NCBI GenBank assembly: GCA_031378345.1 | Contig: JANNDY010000105.1 | Coordinates: forward strand, 1-64,000 | Origin: Emticicia sp031378345 | Lineage (GTDB): Bacteria; Bacteroidota; Bacteroidia; Cytophagales; Spirosomataceae | Direction: 5' to 3' | Length of the DNA: 64,000 bases | Shown: positions 39,963 through 48,906 of the stretch, piece by piece | Numbering within the stretch: the stretch's first letter is position 1 | Layout: each line of letters begins with the position of its first letter | Translations under genes and position numbers: made by a program | The notes under the pieces: model-generated | What the model was told of the DNA's origin: nothing | Database searches by the model: none | What the model saw: the letters and a program-made list of their open reading frames with translations, nothing else

Positions 39963-40652
39963 CTACAAAAGTAAGAAAATAGTAGGCTTTTTGTGCAAAT
40001 CAGGCATAGATTTTCGCCATTCTTTGATGGGTAAAGTTTTGATAAACTCATCTTTGGCAGTTACGTTGCAAGCAATGCAAAGCAAAGTTTCTGGATTTAA
40101 GTTTTGCAAAATATCGTCTAACATTTGATTATTTCGGAAAGGCGTTTCCATAAAAATCTGTGTTTGGTGTTTCTTCTTAGCTGTTTGCTCCAAAGCTTGT
40201 AAAGCCTTGATTTTCAATGGTTTATCAATTGGAAGATAGCCATGAAATGTAAAACTTTGCCCATTAAAACCCGAAGCCATCAATGCCATCAAAATCGAAC
40301 TCGGACCAACCAAAGGCACAACTTTATGCCCCAATTGATAAGCAAAACCAACGGCAACAGCACCGGGGTCGGCTATGCCAGGGCAACCTGCCTCGCTGAT
40401 AATTCCTGCATCGGTTTTTAGATTTTTTAGTTGAGCAAGCGTTTGTTCGGGCGGCGTATCTTTGTTTAGTTCAAAAAAAGTAATTTTGTCAATTACTTTA
40501 TTGAGCTTCAAACTACTAATAAATCGTCGTGCGGTGCGGAGTTCTTCCACAAAAAACACATTCAGTTCGCTTACTACTTCCTTGATTTGAGGAGGCAGTA
40601 CGCTTTCTTGTGTGTCGGGGGCGAGAATGGTTGGTATTAGGAAAAGGGTCAT
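39963..40652 (-). CDS. RsmI-like SAM-dependent methyltransferase
   Basis: A 229-residue enzyme of the tetrapyrrole methylase superfamily, YraL/RsmI branch: FFVEELRTARRFISSL, GIISEAGCPGIADPGAVAVGFA, VVPLVGPSSILMALMASGFNG, FMETPFRNNQMLDDIL. RsmI methylates C1402 of 16S rRNA. Bacteroidota often have a short second paralogue like this one, so the exact target is uncertain. Confidence 0.85.
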   Translation of the reverse strand: MTLFLIPTILAPDTQESVLPPQIKEVVSELNVFFVEELRTARRFISSLKLNKVIDKITFFELNKDTPPEQTLAQLKNLKTDAGIISEAGCPGIADPGAVAVGFAYQLGHKVVPLVGPSSILMALMASGFNGQSFTFHGYLPIDKPLKIKALQALEQTAKKKHQTQIFMETPFRNNQMLDDILQNLNPETLLCIACNVTAKDEFIKTLPIKEWRKSMPDLHKKPTIFLLL

Positions 40653-40756
40653 ATTTTGCTTAATTCAATTCTGGAACAGGTTGTTCCGTTTTTATGGCTT
40701 GATTATTTGTAATTTTTTAAATACTCATTTTGTCAAAATCGTGCTACAATATTATG

Positions 40757-40764
40757 TAATTTTG
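40757..40764 (+). promoter_or_regulatory. selD promoter -7 element
   Basis: TAATTTTG, 29 bases before the selD ATG. The nearest TTG lies 24 bases upstream, longer than usual, so the -33 box is uncertain. Confidence 0.45.
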
Positions 40765-40793
40765 CATGAAATTACTAAATCGTTATCAATATA

Positions 40794-41825
40794 ATGTCAG
40801 GAATAAAACTTACGCAGTATAGTCATGGTTCGGGTTGTGGATGTAAGATTTCGCCCAAGGTTTTAGACCAAATTCTTCATACAAATGTGCTACAAGGGGC
40901 TTTTCCAAGACTTTTGGTAGGAAATAAAGACAAAGACGATGCCGCAGTTTTTGATTTAGGTAATGGCGAAGCAATCATCAGCACGACGGATTTTTTCATG
41001 CCAATCGTTGATGATGCCTTTGATTTTGGACGAATTGCATCAACCAATGCCCTCAGCGATATTTATGCCATGGGTGGCGAGCCGATGATGGCAATTGCCA
41101 TTTTGGGTTGGCCCGTTGATACTATTCCTGCCGAAATTGCACAACAAGTTTTGGACGGAAGTCGTGCCACTTGTGCCGCTGCAAATATCCCTTTGGCTGG
41201 TGGGCATAGTATTGATTCTCCCGAGCCATTTTTTGGTTTGGCTGTTACTGGAAAAGTCAAAATTGAGCATCTAAAACAAAACTCAACTGCTACCGAAGGT
41301 TGCCTTTTATATCTTACAAAACCCCTTGGCGTAGGACTTTTGGCTACTGCTCAAAAGATGGGTATTTCAAACCCTGAATATTTACAAGTGGCTGTTAATC
41401 AGATGGTTACGTTGAATAAAGTTGGTGCAGATTTAGGAAAAATGCCCGAAGTAAAAGCCATGACCGACGTAACAGGTTTTGGACTTTTGGGGCATTTAAT
41501 AGAAATGTGTGAAGGTAGCGACCTAAGTGCCGAAATTGACTACGAAAAAGTACCAAAAATGCCCGAAGCCAACGATTATTTATACCCATTTTGTGCTCCA
41601 AAAGGCTGCAATACCAACTGGGAAAGTTACGGTCATAAAGTTTCGACCATTACAGATATGCAAAGGATTCTTCTTGCCGACCCTCAAACAAGTGGCGGAC
41701 TTTTGATAGCCGTAGAACCAGCTGGAAAAGAGGCATTAGAAGCAATTTTAGCAAAAAACAATATCGTTGCCGAGCCTTTTGGCAAGATGATTTTGAAGGA
41801 AGAAAAGGCGATTTTGGTGAAATAA
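40794..41825 (+). CDS. selD: Selenide, water dikinase
   Basis: A 343-residue enzyme making selenophosphate from selenide and ATP. The N-terminal TQYSHGSGCGCKISP holds the catalytic Cys15 and Cys17 with Lys18; the reactive position is Cys, not selenocysteine. The glycine-rich core (LADPQTSGGLLIAVEP) is intact. No selenocysteine genes (selA, selB, selC) or tRNA 2-selenouridine synthase (mnmH/selU) are within the window. Confidence 0.95.
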   Translation: MSGIKLTQYSHGSGCGCKISPKVLDQILHTNVLQGAFPRLLVGNKDKDDAAVFDLGNGEAIISTTDFFMPIVDDAFDFGRIASTNALSDIYAMGGEPMMAIAILGWPVDTIPAEIAQQVLDGSRATCAAANIPLAGGHSIDSPEPFFGLAVTGKVKIEHLKQNSTATEGCLLYLTKPLGVGLLATAQKMGISNPEYLQVAVNQMVTLNKVGADLGKMPEVKAMTDVTGFGLLGHLIEMCEGSDLSAEIDYEKVPKMPEANDYLYPFCAPKGCNTNWESYGHKVSTITDMQRILLADPQTSGGLLIAVEPAGKEALEAILAKNNIVAEPFGKMILKEEKAILVK

Positions 41826-41840
41826 AAGTAATTGAAAATC

Positions 41841-41887
41841 AAGGAAGGCTTCGCCGGGCGACGTTCGCTCAAAACGAAGCCTTCCTT
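41841..41887. terminator. Long hairpin between selD and the CocE gene
   Basis: A perfect 13-base stem (41841-41853 with 41875-41887), AAGGAAGGCTTCG. The 21-base loop (CGGGCGACGTTCGCTC) resembles the GC-rich repeat at 18033-18083, as if the repeat had inserted in the loop of a hairpin like that at 11643-11675. It serves two convergent genes. Confidence 0.65.
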
Positions 41888-41896
41888 ATGAATGCC

Positions 41897-43714
41897 TCAC
41901 TTCATCACAGGCAATTCGATATAAGTTGCCATGTTTGGCGAACAGTAAATTTTATGTTCGGCTTTGATAAAATCTGAGTCTTTGGCTTCAAAAATATTTG
42001 GCACAAATTTCTGTGGATTTCGGTCAATTACAGGAAACCATGTACTTTGCACTTGTATAATGAAGCGATGTCCTTTCTTGAAAACATGGTTAATATCGTG
42101 CAAATCTATCGTAAATTCTTCTGGTTTGTTGGGAGTTAAAGGCGTAGGATTTGTAAAACTTTTACGAAAACGCCCTCTAAAAACCTCCATCGCCACAGGA
42201 AGTTGAAAGCCACTCATTTCAAGGTTTTTCTTGTCAAAAGCTGGGTATTCGTCTATCAATTTCACTACCCAATCGGCATCTGTGCCTGTGGTACTTGCCA
42301 TTAAATGAGCAATAATTTTGCCCGTAACCGTCAAATCTTCGGTGAGCGAATCACCCCTAAAACTTATCACGTCGGGTCGAGAAGTTACAAAGCGTTGGTC
42401 GTCGGTGTGCCAACTATTCCAACGACTTCCTTCTCCATAAGTCATTTCGATAGGTTGTGTGCGGTACGGAACTGGCTTTGCGGGGTCGCTTGTATAGCTC
42501 ACAGAGCCATTTTTGCTTGGTTTTGTGAACGAACAAGTATTATCTGCCGACGCATACAATTTTTGAATCGTTGCTTCTTTGGGAGGCCAAGTTTGATAGC
42601 TTTTCCATTGATTGCTGCCTGTTTGAAAACAATTTGCTTCATCGAATTTTCCATCACCGATGCCTTTTAGCCAAAAATCAAACCATTTTTTTTGTAAAAC
42701 CTGAAACCATGCCGCCGTATTGCTTTCAAAATTAATTTTGCCCAAACTTTCGGCATTATCTCTCGACCACTGCCCGTGATTCCAAGGGCCTAAACAAAGG
42801 AAATTTTGATTCGATTTGTCTTTTTTCTCCATGTGGCTATACATCAATTGCGGCCCCATCAAATCTTCTTGGTCGAAATATCCGCCTACGTGCAGCATTG
42901 GCACTTGGGCTTCGCTTACGTAATCGAGAGTAGAGTTTTTTTGCCAAAACTGGTCATAATTTGGGTGTTTCGTAAAATTTTTCCAAGTCGGAATTTGCCC
43001 CTTAAAATATTTCTCATTGACGTTTTTCAAAGAACCTAATTTCAAATACCAATCGTATAAATCATATTGCGGAAAAGGAAATGTACTGCCTGATTTGTCA
43101 TGTTCTACCTCATAAGTATATTCCATGCCATAACTGAGGCGAAAAGCCCCATTATGGTGAAAATCATCACCCAAAAACAAATCACTCATGCAGGCTTGTT
43201 CAGAAGATGCTTTCAAGGCAGGGTGAGGGTCAACAGCTCCAACCAAAGCTAACCAACCGGGGTACGAAATGCCCAACAAACCAACTTTTCCATTATTTGG
43301 AATGTTTTTTATGAGCCAATCTATCGAGTCAAAAGTGTCAGTGCTTTCATCAACATTCTTAGCGTTTTGGGCATGAATAAGCGGACTATGAATTTCCATT
43401 TTTCCTTCACTTTTAAACTTTCCTCTACAATCTTGAATAATAAAAATATAGCCGTCTTGTGCCATATTTGCTATGTATGACCATTTTTTGATGTCAAAAT
43501 CATCGCCTCGCTCGGCACTGTATGGCGTACGAATCATCAAAATTGGCAATGTATTTCCTGCATTTTTTGGAGTAAAAATTGTCGTAAATAATTTCACACC
43601 ATCACGCATCTGAATCATGGAAGTTGTTTTGTCATAAGCTGTAATTTCTGTTTGTGAAAAAATAGAAAAACTGCAAATAAGTATTAAAAACAAGGAGAAA
43701 AAGTGTTTTTTCAT
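41897..43714 (-). CDS. CocE/NonD-family (X-Pro dipeptidyl peptidase S15) hydrolase
   Basis: A 605-residue exported protein with signal peptide MKKHFFSLFLILICSFSIFS. The alpha/beta hydrolase has its nucleophile in GLLGISYPGWLALVG, with the nearby RGKFKSEG typical of CocE. The family C-terminal beta-jellyroll (DLTVTGKIIAHLMASTTGTD; GHRFIIQVQSTWFP) is present. Members include acyl ester and amide hydrolases and glutaryl-7-ACA acylases. In Bacteroidota the usual role is secreted peptide or ester hydrolysis; the substrate is unknown. Confidence 0.88.
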   Translation of the reverse strand: MKKHFFSLFLILICSFSIFSQTEITAYDKTTSMIQMRDGVKLFTTIFTPKNAGNTLPILMIRTPYSAERGDDFDIKKWSYIANMAQDGYIFIIQDCRGKFKSEGKMEIHSPLIHAQNAKNVDESTDTFDSIDWLIKNIPNNGKVGLLGISYPGWLALVGAVDPHPALKASSEQACMSDLFLGDDFHHNGAFRLSYGMEYTYEVEHDKSGSTFPFPQYDLYDWYLKLGSLKNVNEKYFKGQIPTWKNFTKHPNYDQFWQKNSTLDYVSEAQVPMLHVGGYFDQEDLMGPQLMYSHMEKKDKSNQNFLCLGPWNHGQWSRDNAESLGKINFESNTAAWFQVLQKKWFDFWLKGIGDGKFDEANCFQTGSNQWKSYQTWPPKEATIQKLYASADNTCSFTKPSKNGSVSYTSDPAKPVPYRTQPIEMTYGEGSRWNSWHTDDQRFVTSRPDVISFRGDSLTEDLTVTGKIIAHLMASTTGTDADWVVKLIDEYPAFDKKNLEMSGFQLPVAMEVFRGRFRKSFTNPTPLTPNKPEEFTIDLHDINHVFKKGHRFIIQVQSTWFPVIDRNPQKFVPNIFEAKDSDFIKAEHKIYCSPNMATYIELPVMK

Positions 43715-43796
43715 GGGTTTGTTGAGTAATTTATTTGGAAAATTTTATAAATATAATCATCATTTTCAATTTGAAAAATAGTTTTTTTGAAAAACT

Positions 43797-44735
43797 TCAA
43801 ATCTCCACCACAAACTTTTTACCCTCATTTTGCGGAATAAAAGCCTCAACCCCAGCCTTGATTTCGGTTGCCAACACTTCCAATAATTTAGTTTTTACAA
43901 AATGCCTGTATGTTACCAAACTTATTTCTCGTACAGGCACAGGAGCTTTAAATTCCCGAATTTGTTTCTTTTGTTTTTCGCTAAAATTAATAACTGCCAA
44001 CTCAGGCACGACCGTTATTCCTTTGTTCATTTCTACGATTTTCAAAAGTGATTCTATGCTTCCTGCTTCATATTCGAGATTTCCAAAGTCAGTGTTTTTC
44101 TTGCGAAGTTCGCACAAATTCATCATTTGTGAGCGTAAACAATGTCCTTCTTCCAAAAGCCAAAGACGATTTACGTCAATTTCTTCGGGCAAAATAAACT
44201 TCTTTTTGAGCGTTTTTTCCTCATTTGATACAAAAACCATTAGTTTTTCATAAAAAAGAGGATATTCTTTGATTCCTTCAACATGTATTGGTGTTGCCAA
44301 AATGCCAACATCGAGTAAATCTTTTTCTAATTGCTCCGTAATTTGGCTGGTATTTAGCTCACTGATTTTTACTTTGAGTTGAGGATTGTTTTTTAGTAAA
44401 TTATACAAAAACAAAGGCAATAAATATGGTGCAAGCGTAGGAATAATGCCAATTCTGATTTGTCCTTTTACTTCCAACTTTGTGTCGTGGGCAAGTTGTT
44501 TCAAGTAAGAGGTTTCTTTCAAAATAACTTTGGCTTGTGTAATAATTCCTTTGCCAGTTTCGGTCGGAACAACGGGCTGTTTGCTTCGGTCGAAAATAAT
44601 TATTTCGAGTTCTTCTTCCAATTTTTTAATCATCATGCTCAACGTGGCTTGTGTAATACAACAGTCATTGGCAGCCCTCAAAAAATGACGATGTTTATCA
44701 ACCGCTACGATGTACTCTAATTGCTGGAGGTTCAT
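43797..44735 (-). CDS. oxyR: Peroxide-sensing LysR-type regulator OxyR
   Basis: A 312-residue LysR-type regulator. The N-terminal helix-turn-helix spans residues ~1-60 (LEYIVAVDKHRHFLRAANDC). The redox pair is in LLEEGHCLRSQMMNLCEL: Cys199 and Cys208, the same numbers as in E. coli OxyR, so a peroxide-formed disulfide switch is expected. No catalase or peroxidase gene is adjacent; the targets lie elsewhere. Confidence 0.93.
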   Translation of the reverse strand: MNLQQLEYIVAVDKHRHFLRAANDCCITQATLSMMIKKLEEELEIIIFDRSKQPVVPTETGKGIITQAKVILKETSYLKQLAHDTKLEVKGQIRIGIIPTLAPYLLPLFLYNLLKNNPQLKVKISELNTSQITEQLEKDLLDVGILATPIHVEGIKEYPLFYEKLMVFVSNEEKTLKKKFILPEEIDVNRLWLLEEGHCLRSQMMNLCELRKKNTDFGNLEYEAGSIESLLKIVEMNKGITVVPELAVINFSEKQKKQIREFKAPVPVREISLVTYRHFVKTKLLEVLATEIKAGVEAFIPQNEGKKFVVEI

Positions 44736-44758
44736 TTTTTTGTTAGATATTATCTATG

Positions 44759-44790
44759 CAAAAATATGAAATATCAGTTTACTTTAACAA
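44759..44790 (-). promoter_or_regulatory. oxyR promoter
   Basis: On the minus strand TTG (44788-44790), 21 bases, then TATTTTTG (44759-44766). GATATT and AATATC arms around the -7 box could be an autoregulatory site, which is weak evidence. Confidence 0.45.
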
Positions 44791-44869
44791 GTAATGTGTG
44801 GAGCATTTATTGAAAATATTAAAATCATAAGCTAATCTAATCTAAAAAAAATAGCCAATTTTACTACAA

Positions 44870-44905
44870 AAAAAGGACATCTGTTGGCTAACAGATGTCC
44901 TTTTT
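44870..44905. terminator. Bidirectional terminator behind the subtilisin gene
   Basis: A perfect 16-base stem (44870-44885 with 44890-44905) around GGCT, with A before and T after. It lies 30 bases past the protease stop. Confidence 0.85.
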
Positions 44906-44934
44906 AAAATTATAAAACATTGATTATAAGGTAT

Positions 44935-46518
44935 TTACTTCATTTCTATTGCCATTTTGATAGCATTATAAGCATTTACGATGCCGCCAGTTACTGACAA
45001 ATCTTCAAATTTCACAATCTCTTCTGTACCCGGTTTTTTAACTCTTAATTCTGGTACACGCACCGAAGACTCCAAAATAATCTTCTTGATTTGGGCAGCC
45101 GTTAAGTTAGGAAAATAAGATTTTAATAAAGCCGCAACGCCAGTAGTTGCAGGGGCGGCCATACTTGTCCCACTTTTTTCTTCATATTTTGAACCCGGAA
45201 CTGTCGAATAAATATCAACGCCTGGAGCAAAAACATCAACGTTTTTCTTGCCATAATTACTAAAAGTTGCTACTGCATCAGCACCACTTTTCCAAGATAA
45301 AGCACCGACTGAAATCCAATTTTCCGCAATTCCGCCACCGTCATAAGTATCATTTGGATATTGGGGGTCGGTGTCCATATCGCTATTATCATTTCCTGCG
45401 GCAGCAATCAATAATACGCCTTTCGATTGAGCATATTTTACAGCTTCATCTACCCATTTTTTTTCTGGAGAATATTTTTTTCCAAAACTCATATTTACAA
45501 TTTCAGCACCGTTATCTGCTGCATAACGAATGGCATTTGCCACATCTTTATCTCGCTCGTCGCCATCAGGCACTGTACGCACAACCATAATTTTTACATC
45601 ATTACAAACGCCCATAATGCCCAAAGGATTGCTACGATTTGCACCAACAATCCCTGCTACGTGCGAGCCGTGCATAGCATCAGGACCAGTTACCTCGTTA
45701 TTTCCATAGTCGCCATATTCGAGTTTTTTTGGATTATCTCCAACTACCGTACGGGCATTAAAATCGAGATTATAATTATATTTTTGCTCATTTTCATAAT
45801 GCTCATAAGCCTCTTTGATGTCGGCACCTGTAGCACCTAATTCATAAAATTTTTCAAAAGTTTTCTTTGCAGCTCTTACTTTTCTGTCCGCTTGGCTTTC
45901 ATCAATGCCAACAATTGCATCTTTTGTCAGCGTTTCGGTTTTCAAATATTCTTTCAAAAGTTTCTCCGACTCAAGATAATTTGTATATAATTGCTTGTAA
46001 AAAGGGGCATACTGCTCACTTTCTGCCTTTTTTTCGTCAAATTCTTTTTGTAAAGCTTGTAATAAATCGTAATCAACTTTGTTTTTACGAATCATTTTTT
46101 TGGAAGGTTTTTCGCCAAACTTATCTTTCAGGATTTTCAAAAGACGAGTCATTTCCAATTGCTCGTGGTTCACATCTGTGCCATCTTTTCCACCAATAAA
46201 ATCCCAACCGTTGATGTCGTCAATGAAGCCATTTTTATCATCATCTTTGCCGTTGCCAGCTATTTCTTTGGTGTTTGTCCAAAGACGGTCTTTCAAATCT
46301 TCGTGATTTACGTCAGTGCCGCCATCTATTACAGCAACGATGACGGGTTTTGATTTTTTGTCTTTCAAAAGTTCGTTATAAGCACGCTCAACGCTCATGC
46401 CACGCACACCATCTTTTTCATAATCGAGGTTATACCAATTGATTTTCGTTTTTAATTCTTGTGCAGATGTTTGAAGAAAAAAGAAGGAAATTAAAATTGC
46501 AAAAAGTGTTTTTTTCAT
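44935..46518 (-). CDS. Secreted subtilisin-family (S8) serine protease
   Basis: A 527-residue protease with signal peptide MKKTLFAILISFFFLQTSAQ. The catalytic triad is visible: Asp65 in VIAVIDGGTDV, His near 283 in MHGSHVAGIVGA, Ser near 453 in GTSMAAPATTG. A ~130-residue helical insertion follows the Asp motif (about 105-240, rich in Lys and Glu), as in the Bacteroidota S8 branch. There is no type IX sorting domain at the C-terminus. A secreted or periplasmic role is inferred. Confidence 0.92.
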   Translation of the reverse strand: MKKTLFAILISFFFLQTSAQELKTKINWYNLDYEKDGVRGMSVERAYNELLKDKKSKPVIVAVIDGGTDVNHEDLKDRLWTNTKEIAGNGKDDDKNGFIDDINGWDFIGGKDGTDVNHEQLEMTRLLKILKDKFGEKPSKKMIRKNKVDYDLLQALQKEFDEKKAESEQYAPFYKQLYTNYLESEKLLKEYLKTETLTKDAIVGIDESQADRKVRAAKKTFEKFYELGATGADIKEAYEHYENEQKYNYNLDFNARTVVGDNPKKLEYGDYGNNEVTGPDAMHGSHVAGIVGANRSNPLGIMGVCNDVKIMVVRTVPDGDERDKDVANAIRYAADNGAEIVNMSFGKKYSPEKKWVDEAVKYAQSKGVLLIAAAGNDNSDMDTDPQYPNDTYDGGGIAENWISVGALSWKSGADAVATFSNYGKKNVDVFAPGVDIYSTVPGSKYEEKSGTSMAAPATTGVAALLKSYFPNLTAAQIKKIILESSVRVPELRVKKPGTEEIVKFEDLSVTGGIVNAYNAIKMAIEMK

Positions 46519-46632
46519 TGTAAAAATATTAGATTTTTAAGAAATAAGTAAAGCATATTTACTCTTGAAATGTTAATTAAACTGCGAAGTAAACGAATTT
46601 GTTTGACATTTATTTAACCCATTATGTGGTAT

Positions 46633-47832
46633 TTATTTAAAGGCTTGTTCAAAATCAGCTATTAAATCATCAATATTTTCAATACCGACCGAAATACGAA
46701 GCAAATTTTCTGGACTTTTTGAATGAACACCTTCCACCGAAAAACGATGTTCGATAAGGCTTTCCACGCCACCCAAACTCGTTGCATGCTTGAAAATCTT
46801 TAGATTTGAAGCCAAAGCCATTGCTTCTTTTTGTCCGCCTTTCACCAAAACCGACATCATTCCACCAAAACCAGCTACTCCATCTGCACCAATCATTTGC
46901 TTTTTGGCAATTCGGTGATACTCATTAGATTTCAGTCCAGGATAATTTACTTTTTCAATTTTTGGATGATTTTCTAAAAAAACAGCCAATTTTATAGCAT
47001 TTTTGGCATGAACAGGCATTCTGATAGCAAAAGTTGCCAAACTCCTACTCAATAGCCAACAATCAAAAGGCGATGGAACGGCTCCGCCAATGGTTTGGAA
47101 GGAACGCAAAGCCCCTCCAAGAAACCCCTCCCCGACCCTCCCCGAAGGGGAGGGAGAAAAAAGCTCCCCTCCCTTTTGGGGAGGGGTCGGGGGTGGGGTT
47201 ATCACACACCCACCCAAAATATCCGAATGACCACCAAAATATTTGGTGGTTGAATGCATAATTAAATCTACACCATACTCAAAAGGTCTTGTAAAGAAAG
47301 GCGTTGCCCAAGTATTATCGCAGGCTACGAGAATGTTTTTTGCATGGGCAATTTTTGTAACTGCCTGAATATCAGTGATTTTCAAACTTGGATTCGACGG
47401 AGTTTCTATCCAAATCAATTTAGTGTTTTTCTTAATTGCTCGCTTAATTGCACTCAAATCGGTCATATCAACTTCCGTGCAAGTGAGTCCGAAATTGGCA
47501 TAAAGGGTATCAATAATTACCTTTGTATTATAATAAATATCATCGGGCAAAATTACGTGGCTTCCAGCACCCAACGAATGAAAAATACTCATCGTTGCAG
47601 CTTGTCCAGAGGCAAAAGCAATGGCTTCGCTGCCACCCTCAAGTGCAGCTAATTTTTCTTCCAAAGCTCTACGATTTGGGTTGGATGCTCGGGTATAAAT
47701 ATCTCGACCTTCTACCAAACTGCCATCTTCAGCTCGTTCAAAAGTTGTAGAAAAAGTAATTGGCGATACAACGGCCCCTGTTGTAGCATCGCCATGATTT
47801 CCTGCATGAATTGCGAGAGTTTCGAGTTTCAT
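46633..47832 (-). CDS. Cystathionine gamma-synthase/lyase family enzyme with in-frame repeat
   Basis: A 399-residue PLP enzyme of the Cys/Met metabolism family. The PLP lysine is Lys197 in STTKYFGGHSD; N-terminal TLAIHAGN and GGAVPSPFDCWLLSRSL are typical. Between CVIT and ALRSFQTIGGAVPSP lies PPPTPPQKGGELFSPSPSG and RVGEGFLGG, which does not belong to the fold: it is encoded by a 78-base palindromic repeat (26 codons, in frame). The start at 47832 (MKLETLAIHAGN) is supported by the promoter -7 box at 47862-47869. Synthase and lyase cannot be told apart here. Whether the enzyme works with this insert is untested. Confidence 0.9.
   Translation of the reverse strand: MKLETLAIHAGNHGDATTGAVVSPITFSTTFERAEDGSLVEGRDIYTRASNPNRRALEEKLAALEGGSEAIAFASGQAATMSIFHSLGAGSHVILPDDIYYNTKVIIDTLYANFGLTCTEVDMTDLSAIKRAIKKNTKLIWIETPSNPSLKITDIQAVTKIAHAKNILVACDNTWATPFFTRPFEYGVDLIMHSTTKYFGGHSDILGGCVITPPPTPPQKGGELFSPSPSGRVGEGFLGGALRSFQTIGGAVPSPFDCWLLSRSLATFAIRMPVHAKNAIKLAVFLENHPKIEKVNYPGLKSNEYHRIAKKQMIGADGVAGFGGMMSVLVKGGQKEAMALASNLKIFKHATSLGGVESLIEHRFSVEGVHSKSPENLLRISVGIENIDDLIADFEQAFK
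47123..47200. repeat. 78-base palindromic element inside the cystathionine synthase gene
   Basis: Left arm AACCCCTCCCCGACCCTCCC..., right arm the imperfect inverse; each arm contains its own small CCCC-GGGG palindrome. Read with the gene it opens TAACCCCACCCCC with the TAA out of frame. Same family as 11286-11318 and 59208-59266. Length is a multiple of three. Confidence 0.85.
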
Positions 47833-47861
47833 TTTGTAATTTTGCGTTTTATTCAACTTTA

Positions 47862-47869
47862 CAAATATA
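47862..47869 (-). promoter_or_regulatory. Promoter -7 element of the cystathionine synthase gene
   Basis: TATATTTG on the minus strand. Transcription near 47855 excludes the in-frame ATG at 47856 and supports the start at 47832. Confidence 0.5.
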
Positions 47870-47940
47870 AGAAAATAGTCTATATTTTAATAAAAAGGTG
47901 CAGACAATGGTGATTTGAATAGATTTAGTAAAATATTATT

Positions 47941-47973
47941 CGCTCATTCACTACATTCGCTCATTCACTCATT
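47941..47973 (+). repeat. CATTCACTCATT leader repeats before argB
   Basis: Two related units; the second, CATTCACTCATT, ends six bases before the argB ATG, in the sense direction. Confidence 0.6.
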
Positions 47974-47979
47974 GCATTA

Positions 47980-48768
47980 ATGAAGCAAAAACTCAATATC
48001 ATCAAAATCGGTGGCAATGTCATTGATAATCCACGTTCTTGTAAGCAATTTTTAGAAGATTTTTCGGCGTTGAAAGATGCTAAAATTTTGATTCATGGTG
48101 GAGGAAAAATTGCCACTAAAATTGCTGTAAAACTTGATGTTGAAACAAAAATGGTGGACGGCAGACGCATCACAGATTTGCCTATGTTGGAAGTTGTTAC
48201 GATGGTTTATGGCGGACTTGTAAATAAGCAAATTGTAGCACAATTACAGGCTTTGGGCTGCAATGCTATCGGTCTGACAGGTGCAGATGGTGGAGTGATT
48301 TTGGCAAAAAAACGTCCTGTAAAAGAAATTGATTATGGCTATGTCGGCGATGTAGAAAAGGTTGATAGTAAGCTGATTACGGTTTTTTTAGAGAACAATC
48401 TGACGCCAATTTTTGCCCCTTTGACCTACGACAAAGAAGGAAATATACTCAATACAAATGCCGATACTCAAGCCTCTTCCGTGGCTGTGGCAATGGCTGG
48501 AGATTTTGAGGTAAATTTGATTTATTGTTTCGAGAAAAAAGGCGTACTTTCTGACCCCGACGACAATGATTCTGTTATTCCAAAATTGACTCCTGCACTT
48601 TATGCCGAGTATAAAGCTTCGGGCGTAATTAATGCAGGAATGATTCCAAAATTAGACAATGCGTTTGCAGCTTTGCAACGTGGCGTGTCGAAAGTAATTA
48701 TTTGCCATGCCGACGAATTGAAACAAGCCGTTGCCGAAGGTACAAGAGGAACGCAGATTATTATGTAG
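47980..48768 (+). CDS. argB: Acetylglutamate kinase
   Basis: A 262-residue amino-acid kinase: N-terminal NIIKIGGNVID (phosphate loop), LIHGGGKIATKIAVKL, and GGMI-type end ASGVINAGMIPKLDNAFAAL. It phosphorylates N-acylglutamate in arginine synthesis; in some Bacteroidota the acyl group is succinyl, which cannot be decided here. An M20 deacylase gene follows 138 bases later, consistent with one pathway. Confidence 0.93.
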   Translation: MKQKLNIIKIGGNVIDNPRSCKQFLEDFSALKDAKILIHGGGKIATKIAVKLDVETKMVDGRRITDLPMLEVVTMVYGGLVNKQIVAQLQALGCNAIGLTGADGGVILAKKRPVKEIDYGYVGDVEKVDSKLITVFLENNLTPIFAPLTYDKEGNILNTNADTQASSVAVAMAGDFEVNLIYCFEKKGVLSDPDDNDSVIPKLTPALYAEYKASGVINAGMIPKLDNAFAALQRGVSKVIICHADELKQAVAEGTRGTQIIM

Positions 48769-48850
48769 GCAGTCGGCTTTCAGCAAGCGGCTGTCGAACT
48801 AAAAAATAGATAAAATTATAGAAGTATTGAGTTAAAGTAAGTGAAAATAA

Positions 48851-48899
48851 TTCACTCATTCAATATCCATTGCGGCACTCAATCGCTCATTCACTCATT
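48851..48899 (+). repeat. CATTCACTCATT leader repeats before the deacylase gene
   Basis: TTCACTCATT at both ends with CATTGCGGCACTCAATCG between. The last unit ends seven bases before the ATG at 48907. Confidence 0.6.
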
Positions 48900-48906
48900 A
48901 AATTCT

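Noticed and set aside
40794..41825. Selenocysteine codon in selD
   Set aside because: The active-site triplets are Cys codons (TGT/TGT), and there is no in-frame TGA.
45427..45840. Antisense frame of 137 codons in the subtilisin gene
   Set aside because: The sense frame has the full catalytic triad; the antisense peptide is Ile/Phe-rich with no family pattern.
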